Assembly: GCA_034766995.1 (NCBI GenBank)
Contig: CM068314.1
Span: forward strand, 22,597,284 to 22,661,283
Reading direction: 5' to 3'
Length of the DNA: 64,000 bases
Source of the DNA: Acanthacorydalis orientalis
Lineage: Eukaryota > Arthropoda > Insecta > Megaloptera > Corydalidae
Shown here: positions 27,160-38,225 of the stretch, piece after piece
Numbering within the stretch: the stretch's first letter is position 1
Layout: the number at the start of each line of letters is the position of its first letter
Position numbers and translations under genes: made by a program
The notes under the pieces: model-generated
Seen by the model: the letters and a program-made list of their open reading frames with translations, nothing else
Told to the model about the DNA's origin: nothing
Database searches by the model: none

Positions 27160-27410
27160 AAACATTTTTCTTGTAAAATTTTAAGATATTTATAGATACA
27201 TCAATTTTTGCCAACTTATTCAGAGCGTGATATTTCACGCTTTTCAATTATATGAAAATAAATATTTAAACCGTTTTGTAATTTTAAATTTCATCATAAC
27301 TCTAATACATATTTTTTGATTAATATGGAAGTATGTAATCTATATTTAATTTAAATAGAAGCTGCATAATTTATCAATAAAATATAAAAAAACATTACAT
27401 TACAAGAAAC

Positions 27411-27444
<34 letters not shown>

Positions 27445-29453
27445 TTTTTAAAAAAAAATTTGTAAGTAAATGTAATAAATATAAACAATCCAATTGGTAG
27501 ACTAGGTCTAATTGTATACAATAATATCTATAATTGAATAATATTTCACGCTTTTCAATTTTATGAAAACAAATATTTGTACTGTTGCAGTTGCTAATTT
27601 CCTAATATTTCTAATATATTTAAAATCTATATTAATATAAATATGTTTAATATGTATTAAAACTTTTATAAATAAATTGATTTTCTAAAAACGTTTTTAT
27701 ATTCATTGTGAAACTTGTTTAAAAAAATACTAACAACAAATCCATAAATAAATTAATAATAATTATTTGTTAGTAGTTATGACATTACATATTTTTGATG
27801 AATGAACGAACTACGAAATGAATGTCTATTAAAACAAAAAAAAAATTATAAATGCATAAAATTTTCAATATTTTATTATAAAAAAAATACTAATTCATAT
27901 ATTTAGTACTTAATATTAAATACTGATCATATCGTAAGTATAACTTAACTAAATAATGAATAAATTCGCTTAAAAATTAATGAATTACAAATATTTTTTC
28001 GTAATTAACGAGATAAAATAAATTTTAAAAATAATTAACCATTTTGCAAAAATTGTATTCTGAAAAATTGGTTCACTTTTAATTATTGAACAGTCTTATT
28101 TTTTCAATTATTTAATAATTAAACTTCTCACTTTATACTCAAAGAGCATAACATATTATTAAACTTAATAAGACATTTTTTAATTAAACTATTTTTTAAT
28201 ATTAGAATAATGAAATTGTTTTAATAATTTTTCTATATATAAAAAATAATTCCAACGTAAAATTTTCATAGTACATTTTTTTTGTCTAGACCACGTCCGC
28301 TTCCCCTGCTATACTCTACAAATAACACGTTAACCATTTCCATTCCCGATCATCAGTGACTGATGTGGTTGATGGATATCATGTGATTTTTGTTCTGATT
28401 AGTTGATATCAGTCACATGTATGTAACTCTCTCACGGTGTACAACGAAAGAGCTGTATACAATTTCAATATAAAACTGATCATATTTATTCCATATATTG
28501 TATTCACTGATGCTTTAGAGTAAAAAAGTTACTATACATTTTAACATTGCATTTTCTTGTTAATTTCTATAAACTTTTCCAATCAAAATTGTACGACTTA
28601 GATTTTACGCAGATTATTTGTGCGTATAATTTGTTAATTTTTGTTATTTGTTAGGGGAGAACCAGCATCAGTGAGAGGGAGATAAACCTCACCCGGGGGT
28701 CGGTGAGCTTAGCGTATCAGGGGTAAATCCCCCTGGTATTTAAAAATAAAGATATACAATTATATTCAGTTCACATAATAAAATTAAAACCAAAAAATAC
28801 CGAAACATCCAAAATTAAAGTTTAAAGTGCATCGATAAAAATTTTAAACTTTTGAAAAAACGAATAATAAACTTAATCGATATGTAAAAAAATATCAACG
28901 AACTGCAGATCAATTAATTTTTTTTGAATAAAATAAGTTTGAATTAAAAATAAATACATATTTCATGTATGTATTAATTTTTAGGTCAGTTTTCAATAGA
29001 GAGAATTCGGATCCAACAAAGAAAAAACACCAATTTAGTTCAGGCAATCATGCTTTCTTAAAAACTGTATATTTCATTGTATGATATTCTCTCAATGTCT
29101 GATAATATGAGAATAAGTACTGTAAATTCTCTACAATTATCTATTGTTCCGTACGAACGGTCGCTCTGTACAATTGTAAAGATCACTCTACGTTAAATTA
29201 ACAAAATTCCAAAATTACACCTATTTGCTATTATAACTTAAAAGAATTTTGCAATTTAAATTGTCATTATGCAATTTTGGTCAATTATAACACAAAGCAC
29301 TGTAACCATGCTCCAATATTCACAATAGAAAAGAATAGTTACAGAGTAAAAAATTAGAGGAATTGAAAATAAATATACATAATTTAAAACATTAAAATTC
29401 GGCGTAGAAATACGATTACATTTTAAGCACTCTTCGGTTATACACACACACAC

Positions 29454-29513
<60 letters not shown>

Positions 29514-29771
29514 AATCGAATGACTGGGTCATGATTGGCAAATTGTGAATAAAAGACTATCAAGCAAATTAATAAATGTCTGAATAGGACTGCAAAATGA
29601 CGATGAACATCATAGTAATGATAGTTAAACGGTTTAAAACAAGATTTAAAAAACTGGAGATACAAAGATGAAGAAAACAATCCTTGAATAAAGAATAATT
29701 TACAGTTTTCAAGCGTAAGGCCAAGAGAATCTAAAGGCTACAGTGCCAGTTTTATATATACATACATATTA

Positions 29772-29817
<46 letters not shown>

Positions 29818-30641
29818 TATATAGATATATATATATATATATAACTATTTGTTCATAAAATAGCGAATTTACTTATAACTACATTATTTTTACTTCAATT
29901 ATATTTTTAATATTTTTTTGATTTAGTTATAATATAATTCATCATCAAAACCAAAACGTAGACGAGTATTTTTCATGAAATGATATTAGTTTTTTAATAA
30001 CTTACGACAAACGGCACAAAACTAAATTCGAGTACCTCAATAACAGCATAACGCATTTCAATATGTTTAAAATATATAAATAAATAATAAATGTATACTA
30101 TAATTTTTCTAGGACATTTATAAAGAATAATTAAAAAGGTTTCTAAACTGAATTAAAAATACATTCATTATTCTTTTATGAAGAAAATATGCTTGCAAAA
30201 ATCTTTTTTACAAAACTAAATATTTGAAATAAAATAAAATATAGAAATGAATCAATCTTCTACAAAATATATACACTGTTTATTAAAATATTCGTATACT
30301 AATCATAGAATTATTATCAAACATTTCTTAATAAAAAATATTTTTTTTAAAAATTTAAACGAAGTTTTCAAGGTTCAAATGATTTATTATTTGTAAATAT
30401 GTATTCAAAAACTACTCAACTATCTACTATCAAAAAGTTACCACCTGTCAAATATGATCATTTCGTGCTGATAAATTCTGAACACAAAAAGGACCACTTC
30501 AAACAAGTTCTATTAAAATTTAATATCTCAATTCTAAATTGTTTACTTACTCTTTTGCTTTTATTTCATCGAGAATAATTTAGCGATCAAGTAAAGGAAA
30601 CATAAAATAGAAATAAAAAAGAATACGATTCTTATTTGTCA

Positions 30642-30716
<75 letters not shown>

Positions 30717-31904
30717 GAGAACATTTAAAAGGACCGATATTATCATTATCACACAAAGACGCATAATTTAATTCAAACAAGATCACTGTGTGTGTGTGTG
30801 TGTTTTTTTAAGGAAAAAAACTAAGGAAGTAGATATTGGTCATCGAAGACAGGTTGTCAGACAAGATAAACATTTTGTATCACCAACTTAATATGCGTAG
30901 TTTTTTTCAAGAACCTATAAAATATTTATCTAAATGCCGCCTGTAGATGACTAAGCAAGTATTTATTTACAAATCTCAAATTCGCTCTCAGTGCCAGGTT
31001 TGCATTTCATGAACATCTGATTCTGAATAAATAATGAGATCTCGGTTAACAATGTATAATTCAGATACGTAGATACTGCTTGACCATTAAATATATGTAC
31101 ATAGGACATGGTATACAAAACGCTACCTCTAGTTATTTCATTTTATTCAGCGATTGCTATCGGTTCATTGTTAGTTTTCACAAAGAAATTCAACGATGGC
31201 CTTTAAATTAAATTGTTTACAAACGAGATATTAGTAGAGAAATACAATTGAATTAAAAATAGAAATTCAGTAGAATATCAATAATGTTGTAATAATATGA
31301 GACACAAAATGACATTTTTTTCCAAAAACACTATTTTTAATTTAATTGAAATATTAGAATACACAATACTTTCAACGACATCTTCTTCGGTAATGATTAA
31401 TACAATTTTTTTAAATTTTATCACCCATAAAAATTGACGATTATGTATATAATATCTTTATATTAACCACCGACTGATTATTCAAATAGAATTAAAAATG
31501 TCTGCTTTATATATTGCGCAATTTAATTAAATTATTTATAGGAAATTTTATCAATGAAAGTGTAAAATATTTCTTTAACCTACAAAATTTCAATAAAGAC
31601 ATTATTAACGATTTAATATTTTAAATACAATTAATCTTAATACCATTATTTACTATCCTACTTGTGGATTTAAAAGAGTATTCTTTCTGACGAGGTAAAT
31701 AACCCACACTATTTTATCGAACAGAAAAATGAAAAATTGTACTGCGTAAATAGAAAGTCAAACATTATGTATGCGATACATAATCTGTTACAAACTGAGA
31801 ATGACAACGTGACTAATAATAAATTAGCGTAGAATAATCGTTTAATCCAAGTCTTCTTCAACAGATTCAATGTACATAAAAATAAATATAAATATATAAT
31901 ATAC

Positions 31905-31947
<43 letters not shown>

Positions 31948-33761
31948 AGAAAGAGAGAAAATATTTATTAATAAACGAATACCTTTTAATTTCGGTTCAA
32001 GTTGTTTAAACTACACGAAGCATGTCTTATAACAAGCAAACAATTGTTAAAATATTCATTACTGATATAAATACACATTAATGTAATAAACGAATGTTGT
32101 TTTTAATTTTTATACATTTATGATAGTATTATTAAATTTACATAAATAATTTAACCACAGTATCCAACTATTATTATAAGTATAATTATTTTAATATCTT
32201 ACCGCATATTAGTGCCAACCCGAACAGGTCTGTATCGACCATTCCCTGTTGAGAAAAATGAAGACATGTTTGGGCGTATACTTCTTTTACTCTTGATTTA
32301 GCCTGTTGAAAGAAGATGCAAATAATTTTTGACTCACGAATAAATTTCTTAATTTAGTAGACAGTGATTTTTGTTACAAATGAAAATATTAATAATCTAA
32401 AAATGTATAGAAAGATGAAAGAAGGAAAGATGGTATTAAAAGTAATAATTTGTACATACGAAATATAAAACAAAAATTATATAATATTTGATTATAAACA
32501 ATTTTTTTTTAAAAAAATAGTATAATTTAAAATATCGACTTCAATTCAAACTTTGATAAAATTCATATGACTTAAACGTAAAAGACGTTCTAGCAATATC
32601 ATCTTTTGCACATCCTCATAAGATTTCTAGCAATAATTATTTGAATGAAAAATTTAATGCTAAAATCTATGTAACGTTATAGATTTTTATATTAATATGA
32701 AAATTCATTTTAATCGTATTTAGGTTTCAAATCCGTCTACACAGGCTCGTAGTAAGGCCATCATATTTAAGGGGGAAAACACAATTTTTCAGGGGACAAA
32801 CTTTATTTATGTTAAAATTGTTGTGGGTTGTTGTGGGTTGCGGTGGAAACGCGCTCATAAAAACGATTTTTTTCGCGCGTAGAATTTTTTTTAATCATAA
32901 AGGTAAACCCATTAGAAAGATTCCTCATGATTTTAAATTATCCCAAATCCCAGATTTTTATGGGAGGCAAAAGGAGCAACCAGGGGGAGAGGACGCCCTC
33001 CTGGGCCACCGTTGACTACGGGCCTGGGTCCCACATATACATTTCCGGACAAGAATGAAACATTTGTAATCAATTTATCTTAAAAATGACAAAGTACATA
33101 AAAATTTTTTAATCTATTTTTAGACTACTTTTTTGGGTAAATTAATAAAATCATAATTAAAAATTAAAAATAGAATTTTGTGTCTACACACTTGATTTAA
33201 TTTTAATTGAATACAGCTAATTTCAAATAAAATTAGTTAACAAAAATATTTATTTCTAGCGCAGTAATTGACATTTCAAGACATTTCTTAGACGTTAAAA
33301 ATGCAATCCTGGTTCCATTTTTAAATAAATTATTGAAGACAATACTCTTTGATATTATTACTGATATGTAATTTTTTATTTAAATATTAAAAATATTCTA
33401 TTTCCCGTTTACTAAGTAAAAAGTATCTGATTTACATTAAGATTTATTTTGAAAACAATGCAGGTCCATTTCTGAATATTCAAGGTACATAACATTTCAT
33501 TTAATGTTTTTTTCCCAGTAGCGGATTTGAAACCATGCTCATCTGATGGATTTCCATAAAAAATTTTAAGAATATCAAGATTTTTAAAAAAATATTTACC
33601 TCAACGATGAAGTAAAGAGTATGCGGAGACGCGCCGGCGACGGCGGTACCGGCGAGCAGGTGAAGCGCGAGAAAGCGCGCGCCTGGCGGCAGGAGGCTAG
33701 CTGCGGCGGCACTACAGGCGGCCAGGGGGGCGCTCACTGTGCACAGTCCAGCACCGCGCAT
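14808..33761 (-). CDS. ex: Expanded orthologue: FERM-domain Hippo pathway regulator, four coding exons
   Basis: Join (minus) 33761-33600, 32302-32203, 18522-18443, 18350-14808 gives 1,294 aa in one frame with GT-AG introns; Drosophila Expanded is slightly longer. The FERM domain (about 25-360) runs from MRGAGLCTVSAPL through RFLALHLL, VYAQTCLHF, DTDLFGLAL, DGEYLFAEPDSKLSKYAPKS and SHTHGLDANGRP to an EERRCL-type helix. The long disordered tail carries TSGIVS (386-391), which matches the Slimb/beta-TrCP degron described in fly Expanded, four PPxY motifs (near 751, 795, 812 and 1008) for the Yorkie WW domains, and four polyproline runs. Known role: at the apical cortex with Crumbs, Merlin and Kibra it activates Warts and tethers Yorkie, limiting growth. 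Identification rests on the FERM sequence plus PPxY and degron motifs. Confidence 0.95.
18443..18522 (-). CDS. ex: expanded coding exon 3 (FERM)
   Basis: 80 bp between TTTTTCAG and GTAAGATT. Encodes DGEYLFAEPDSKLSKYAPKS then WRSSHTH, a block matching the most conserved part of the insect Expanded FERM domain. Separated from exon 4 by a 92-bp intron. Confidence 0.93.
19490..19640. other. GC-richer islet in expanded intron 2
   Basis: About 150 bp of mixed-composition sequence with several CpGs (for example GTACGTCGATCTCTGGCCGCGG) amid AT-rich intron, about 1 kb upstream of exon 3. Open frames exist on both strands but match nothing I know. Could be a cis-regulatory element or untranslated exon. 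Confidence 0.3.
20060..20119. repeat. (TA)n microsatellite
   Basis: About 60 bp of TA repeats. Confidence 0.95.
20654..20687. repeat. (TA)n microsatellite
   Basis: About 34 bp of TA repeats. Confidence 0.9.
21640..22100. other. possible decayed transposon remnant
   Basis: Sequence complexity is higher than the surrounding intron, and the text (for example TACAGTGTTCTTCAAAAAA near 21939) recalls transposon termini. No transposase motif can be read and no inverted partner was found. Confidence 0.2.
22117..22183. repeat. (TA)n microsatellite
   Basis: About 67 bp of TA repeats. Confidence 0.95.
22551..22637. repeat. (TA)n microsatellite
   Basis: About 87 bp of TA repeats, one of the longest pure arrays in the window. 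Confidence 0.95.
22850..22876. repeat. (CAT)n microsatellite
   Basis: Short trinucleotide CAT run in the expanded intron; the frame at 22777-23091 that crosses it is not recognisable as a protein. Confidence 0.8.
23118..23142. repeat. (TA)n microsatellite
   Basis: Short TA array followed by TACA and ACAC units to about 23167. Confidence 0.85.
24246..24304. repeat. (TA)n microsatellite
   Basis: About 58 bp of TA repeats. Confidence 0.95.
25500..25850. promoter_or_regulatory. CpG-island-like segment inside the long expanded intron
   Basis: About 300 bp of strikingly GC- and CpG-rich sequence (CGCGCGCG, GGGCCCCCGCGGCG, GCGCGGGGAGGG) in a window that is otherwise about 80% A+T. All open frames across it, on both strands, lack a recognisable domain. 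The string GACAG|GTAGCT at about 25620 could be a splice donor. Best guess: an internal promoter or alternative first exon of expanded, or a strong regulatory element. Confidence 0.4.
25855..25915. repeat. (TA)n microsatellite
   Basis: About 61 bp of TA repeats immediately after the GC-rich islet. Confidence 0.95.
26351..26409. repeat. compound (CT)n-(TA)n microsatellite
   Basis: About 18 bp of CT repeats running directly into about 40 bp of TA repeats. Confidence 0.95.
26796..26841. repeat. (TA)n microsatellite
   Basis: About 45 bp of TA repeats after a TTTA run. Confidence 0.9.
27118..27159. repeat. compound (TA)n-(GT)n microsatellite
   Basis: TA repeats to about 27134, then about 26 bp of GT repeats. 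Confidence 0.9.
27230..27578. repeat. pair of short direct repeats
   Basis: The segment at 27230-27268 recurs at 27541-27578 with few differences (shared ATATTTCACGCTTTTCAATT, then ATGAAAA and AAATATTT). Flanks do not align, so it is either a small old duplication or two fragments of one repeat. Confidence 0.5.
28655..28740. other. G+C-rich hairpin-forming segment
   Basis: Isolated G-rich patch in an AT-rich intron. It can form a hairpin with arms CTCACC (28688-28693) and GGTGAG (28702-28707), and a second with a stem of about 9 bp (28715-28723 with 28730-28738, CAGGGG/CCCCTG core). The CTCAC arm can also pair with an upstream GTGAG (28671-28675). Not a tRNA. May be a fragment of a structured retroelement RNA or an unknown element. 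Confidence 0.4.
29457..29508. repeat. (AC)n-(TA)n microsatellite
   Basis: About 50 bp of TA repeats preceded by a short ACAC run. Confidence 0.95.
29776..29843. repeat. (TA)n microsatellite with GATA units
   Basis: About 68 bp; TA repeats interrupted by two GATATA units. Confidence 0.9.
30647..30714. repeat. (TA)n microsatellite
   Basis: About 68 bp of TA repeats. Confidence 0.95.
31906..31945. repeat. (TA)n microsatellite
   Basis: About 40 bp of TA repeats, followed by a short GA-rich run. Confidence 0.9.
32203..32302 (-). CDS. ex: expanded coding exon 2 (FERM F1)
   Basis: 100 bp, acceptor TTTCAACAG, donor GCG|GTAAGA. Encodes AKSRVKEVYAQTCLHFSQQG and MVDTDLFGLALIC, the F1 lobe. It ends with the first base of an Asp codon completed in the next exon. 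Confidence 0.92.
32303..33599 (-). other. expanded intron 1
   Basis: 1,297 bp between donor GTAAAT and acceptor TTCAACAG. It contains the dispersed repeat copy at 32742-33026. Nothing else recognisable. Confidence 0.85.
32742..33026 (+). mobile_element. short nonautonomous element with CAGGC...GCCTG ends (copy 2)
   Basis: 285 bp, bounded by CAGGCTCGTAG on the left and CTACGGGCCTG on the right, a short inverted repeat. The interior shares ordered blocks with the reversed copy at 59791-60036 (GTTAAAATTGTTG, GTGGAAACGCG, AAGGTAAACCCATTAGAAAG, GGAGCAACCA). The ends resemble hAT-type termini, but I see no clear 8-bp duplication, so the superfamily is uncertain. The frame at 32809-33015 is not a gene. 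Confidence 0.6.
33600..33761 (-). CDS. ex: expanded coding exon 1
   Basis: 54 codons. The ATG at 33761 was chosen because MRGAGLCTVSAPL matches the fly Expanded N-terminus as I recall it; the open frame extends further upstream without another in-frame ATG that I can see. It ends ...TLYFIVE at donor GAG|GTAAAT. The exon is very GC-rich compared with the window. A 13-codon out-of-frame upstream frame overlaps the start (33775-33734). Confidence 0.9.
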
Positions 33762-33775
33762 CGCCCGCGGCGCAT
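33734..33775 (-). promoter_or_regulatory. short upstream reading frame overlapping the expanded start codon
   Basis: An ATG 14 nt upstream of the expanded ATG opens a 13-codon frame (MRRGRCAVLDCAQ, stop TGA) that runs through and past the main start. If transcribed as leader, scanning ribosomes would meet it first, which could lower Expanded translation. The sequence shows the frame; its effect is inference. Confidence 0.4.
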
Positions 33776-33880
33776 CACGACGACGAAGTCGTTCGCTGCC
33801 GCGCCGTCGGCGCCGTCCTCGCCGATAACGACTGAAACTTTTACGAGCTTCTGTTCTGGACGACGCACCAACTGTCACTA

Positions 33881-34797
33881 TTTATTGTCAAAACTATTCC
33901 TTATAGATAACCTATCGCCGATACCTGTAATTAAATACAAAAAATTAATATAAATTGTCTATAAAATCTATCGAATTTAAAGTTCAATCTAGTAACAAAC
34001 TAACCACGCTCCATAGCTTCAAACATCGACAGAGTTACACGTTGTGAATTTAAATGTTTAAAAAAGCTCATCTTTCACTGAAAAATAGATTCTATTGAAT
34101 GGTTACTACTCTCAATTTCCAAGATACGAAAAAAACAATTCTTCACGCAATCAATATCACGTTCGATATTTGTAAAATCAAATCAGTATACAAATACATT
34201 TACTTCTATTTACGAAACTGCCCATTACGAAGATATCTTTTTATTTTTAACACCAGATCAAAAACTATTTGTCGAAACTTAATATTATTAAAAATTACGA
34301 ACAAATAATTTTTTAACAAACATTAAAGAACTTTCACAATATCGCATTACATATTCACTGCTAATAAAACACACGGAATGTCAATAAAAACATTAAAAAA
34401 AAAACAGTACATGGGTTTCTTTGTAAATAACATAAATGTAAAAATTTACTTGTATACTTTAATCTGAACAGAAATCATTTCAGGGATAAAAATTCTTCAC
34501 CAGTCAAATGCATAAGGAAACAGATTCGTTTTTAGAGAAACAGGTAAAATCTTCAATTAAATAATAGCGCCATTAACTTTAATCACATCTTAACAATTCT
34601 ATTGTTCACCTAATATAACATACAATTCAACGTGAACTTTATTGACATTCCTATAATGAAATTACTAAACACGCAATCCTAAGACAAAAAAAGATTTTCT
34701 TCTTTTATATGTAGCATGAGAAAGATCAGAACGATTTAAGTATAATTACGATTCGTATTTTGATACGAAAACAGATTTATACATGTATGTATGTATG

Positions 34798-34858
<61 letters not shown>

Positions 34859-36947
34859 GTATGTATAAGAAAACTATGATTCGCTTACTGGAGTCAAAAA
34901 ATCTATTTTGTTGCTATGGGTTATCTTAAAACAGGAAACCGTTCGAACTTACGGGTATTTTAATATTTTGACTTGAGCCCTCAAGATACAACTAAGTCTG
35001 GTTAATGTATGAACTACTCTGAAGAAAGGATTGTGCTGTCAACACATAGTAATTAATCATTGGTCTTTATTCTTCCAAGCAATTTAAATAACAAAGAAAT
35101 TAAGCACCGTGTTTTCTTTTAGATTCGATAGAATATAAAAAAAATATCCAATGACCTTTAGTGTCATTAACATCCTTTAAGCATTTATCTTACAGTTCAA
35201 CGTCTCATATGTACATTTCTTACATAGTTGAGTTTAAAACGTACATAACAGAAATATTCACACGAAGACGATGAAGATGAAAAAGAAAAAAACAACGGCG
35301 TCATATTACGATGACACTCGAATTGTGGTTATAAACGTAGGACGATTAATTTACATGATTCGCCTTAAAAGAAAACTGGAATAATTAACTGCTCGACGCG
35401 ATCAATTAAGATAAAATTATTGAAACGTAAAACATATATACGCAAACGTACTGAAAAGAAAAAAAAATCGTTTAATTTAATGTCTTGTTTAATGGTCAGC
35501 CTACTCTCGATTTGCGGTAACTCCGGGCATTTAATAAATAATATTCCTATAAATAATATTTTTCTAAATAAAAATACATTTATGCGAAAGCGAATAACAA
35601 CGTTCGCAAGTTAACGGATGTTACGTAATTAATCCTACTAGAAAATAGCAGCAACCCGGATCAATAAGAAACGTTCATACATATTTATTCTGTAACACAA
35701 ATCTTTATACATGTTGAATACGAACAGAAAATAATGAAATATGGACAATGACATTATTTTCATCGAATAAAGTACCGAAGTTATATCAGTTAAAATGTAT
35801 AAATAATTAAATAAAATAAATGACATCACGTTTATAAAAACGAATAGAAAAAAAAACAAGTTATTTCATTTTAATTATGTGAAACACAACAGTATTAAAT
35901 GATCAATGTACGAAAATATTTGATGATTAAAATGTTATTCACTGCAGAAAAGACAAAGAGAGAGATTAAACTTGTAATATAATATTGTGGTCCGGTGATT
36001 AGCATAATTAACTAGAAATTAATAAAGGCAGACTTTGCCATGTGATTACAACGATGGGCTAGTGACCAATAGGTTATGCTATTTTAATAGAATCCGGGTT
36101 TGTTAGTGACGTTTTTTTTGCAGAAACGATTCTCTAGAAAACTTAATACATTATATTCAATATAGATAGCTTTTTAAAGAGCCTTAATAATAGTGTATAC
36201 TATAAATATACATGCCATTAATTTATATTAAAATTAAACGATGTATATTTTTTTATATTTAAATGTTCTTTTTATTATTTCTTATTTCTGATACATTTTT
36301 AATACATAATTTTTTTAATACAGTGTGTGTCAACAGTTTTGATATTTTTTAATCAAAAAAAAAATAAACAATGTGGAAATAAGACTATGATGTGTTTTAA
36401 TATATCCCTCTCCTTTAATATATCAGTCTCCCGTCTGCTCATATATTTTAATTATTATTAGAAAAAGAAAATATGTTATACAAAAATGGATCCAACTCTG
36501 TATAAATTGTATATCAGTACTCAGTTCGAAAAAAATAGTTAAGTAAAATTTTCAATTTAATCGGTATTCGTGCTTGCTTAACATTTGAAAATGAATAAAA
36601 ACTAATAATTATTATTCCTACAAAAAACTTTTTACAAACTAACAACTATTATTTTTCTAGAGAAAGGCATGTTGTGATATATATTTCATCTAGTTAATAT
36701 TTTAAAATTTTCATAAAAAAAATCTCGAACAAAAAACTTTCTTAGTCAATTATATACTTTTTAAAAAATATGTGAACAATTGGATCATAGAAGACTTTCA
36801 AGTGAACTCCTTTTCATCAAACTATGAATACTAATCTTATAGAAAATATGACGAGACAATTACTTTCTTAGTGAAAAATTATATACAACAAAGGCTAACA
36901 CTCCACGTTACACACCTTTTCTGTATTCCAACAAACTAGTTTATATA
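33881..36947. other. upstream flank of expanded, no gene seen
   Basis: AT-rich sequence with one ATGT/(TA)n array. The frames at 34099-34308, 35420-35614 and 35638-35859 are unremarkable. Slightly more complex patches at about 35225-35420 and 35990-36120 may hold regulatory DNA of expanded. Confidence 0.5.
34781..34857. repeat. compound (ATGT)n-(TA)n microsatellite
   Basis: About 20 bp of ATGT repeats followed by about 56 bp of TA repeats. Confidence 0.95.
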
Positions 36948-38225
36948 TCAGGTAACCAAGAAAGTTCTGTCATTTTTAAATCGAGAAAAAAACACTTGTG
37001 TATTTTTACATAAAATTACTTTATTCATCAAAATATTCACCTTCGTATTGAACAGCCCTTTTCCAGCGAGAAGATAATTTATAAATTCAATTTTTATAAA
37101 ACTGATTATTTTTATTTTCAAAAAATGTAGACACCTCCATTTTTAATTCTTCTTCATTATTAAACTGTTTACCACGCATATGATTGTCCAAAAATAAAAA
37201 TAAGCAATAATCTGATGGAGATATATTTAGGAAATACGGAGGATGGGGGAGGAGCATCCACCCTAAATTCATAATTTTTGTTCTGATCTCTACTGCAACG
37301 TGTGGTCGTGTGCTATCTTGTAAAAATAAAACTTTTTTACGATTTACAAGTGCTGGCAGTTTTTGTTGTAATACATCGTGTACTCGTTGGAGTTGTTCAC
37401 TATAAATATTTTCTGTTAGTGTTTGACCCACTCGTAGATATTCATGATGAATAATTCCTTTTGAAGTCCGCCAAATACAGAGAAGTTTTCGTGAAGTCAA
37501 CTTTCCTTTAGGATTTTGTGGGACAGGATCTGCTAATGAAAGTCAGTGGTGAGTACGTTTGTAGTTGGAATACATAATCCATTTTTCATCAGTGGTCAGA
37601 ATTTGATCCAAAAAGTTCTCTGATTTTAGTCGTGAAATAAGAGATGTACAGATTGTAAGACACCGTAATTTGTTATTGGGAGTTAATTCATGTGGTACCC
37701 ATTTATTTAACTTCCAACTCTTTCCTATTTTGTGTAAATGCTTCCGTATTGTTTCGTCACTTCCTTTGAACGATTCTGCAAGCTGTTGACACGTTAAACT
37801 GGAATTTGTTTCAATCATTGTCTCCAATTCATCGATAATTAAATTTGATGGTCTGCCTGATCTGTCTCGTCTTTAATGGATTCATCCCTGGCAGAATTTT
37901 TTTTAAACCATCTCTGGACTGTTTTTGATGTAATTGTATTTTCTCCAAACGCAGTACAATTTTTTTTACAGTTTCTGTAGCGTTAATCCCAAGTTTAAAT
38001 TCATAAAGCAAACACGTACATATTACACTATTTTTCACATACATTTTTTAGGGTTAGACTTATTTTTTAAATTAAAGTTAACAATTCGAAATTCATTCAA
38101 CAATTAACAGTAAAACACATGCTAATATAACTGATAAACACTTTTTGGAATTTTATCTGATAATAAGTGTTAACAATTCTTGGAATTATTGTACGTTATA
38201 ACAACGACAGAACTTTCTTGGTTAC

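Larger units (their letters stand above)
18523..32202 (-). other. 13.7-kb expanded intron 2
   Basis: Donor GTAAGA at 32202, acceptor TTTTTCAG at 18523. It is filled with AT-rich DNA and more than a dozen microsatellites. It also holds GC-richer islets at 19490-19640 and 25500-25850, a hairpin-forming segment at 28655-28740 and a possible decayed transposon at about 21640-22100. No further coding exon recognised. Confidence 0.85.
33600..33880. promoter_or_regulatory. CpG-rich first-exon region of expanded
   Basis: About 280 bp of strongly GC- and CpG-rich sequence, in sharp contrast to the AT-rich flanks. It covers coding exon 1 and probably the 5' leader. The open frames on both strands through here reflect GC composition. 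No TATA box evident; the transcription start cannot be placed. Confidence 0.5.

Noticed and set aside
28655..28740. tRNA gene in the hairpin-rich segment
   Set aside because: There is no four-arm cloverleaf, no recognisable A and B box pair and no plausible anticodon loop.
32809..33015. A 68-aa plus-strand gene in expanded intron 1
   Set aside because: It lies wholly within the short repeat element.
33501..33953. Longer N-terminus for expanded from 33878, and the plus-strand frame 33621-33953
   Set aside because: The upstream extension has no ATG that I can see and is Arg-rich GC-driven text; the fly-like start MRGAGLCTVSAPL begins at 33761. The plus-strand frame is the antisense shadow of the exon.
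36300..36360. Tc1-like inverted end (TACAGTGTGTGTCAACAGTTTT)
   Set aside because: The string is suggestive, but no partner end or transposase was found nearby.
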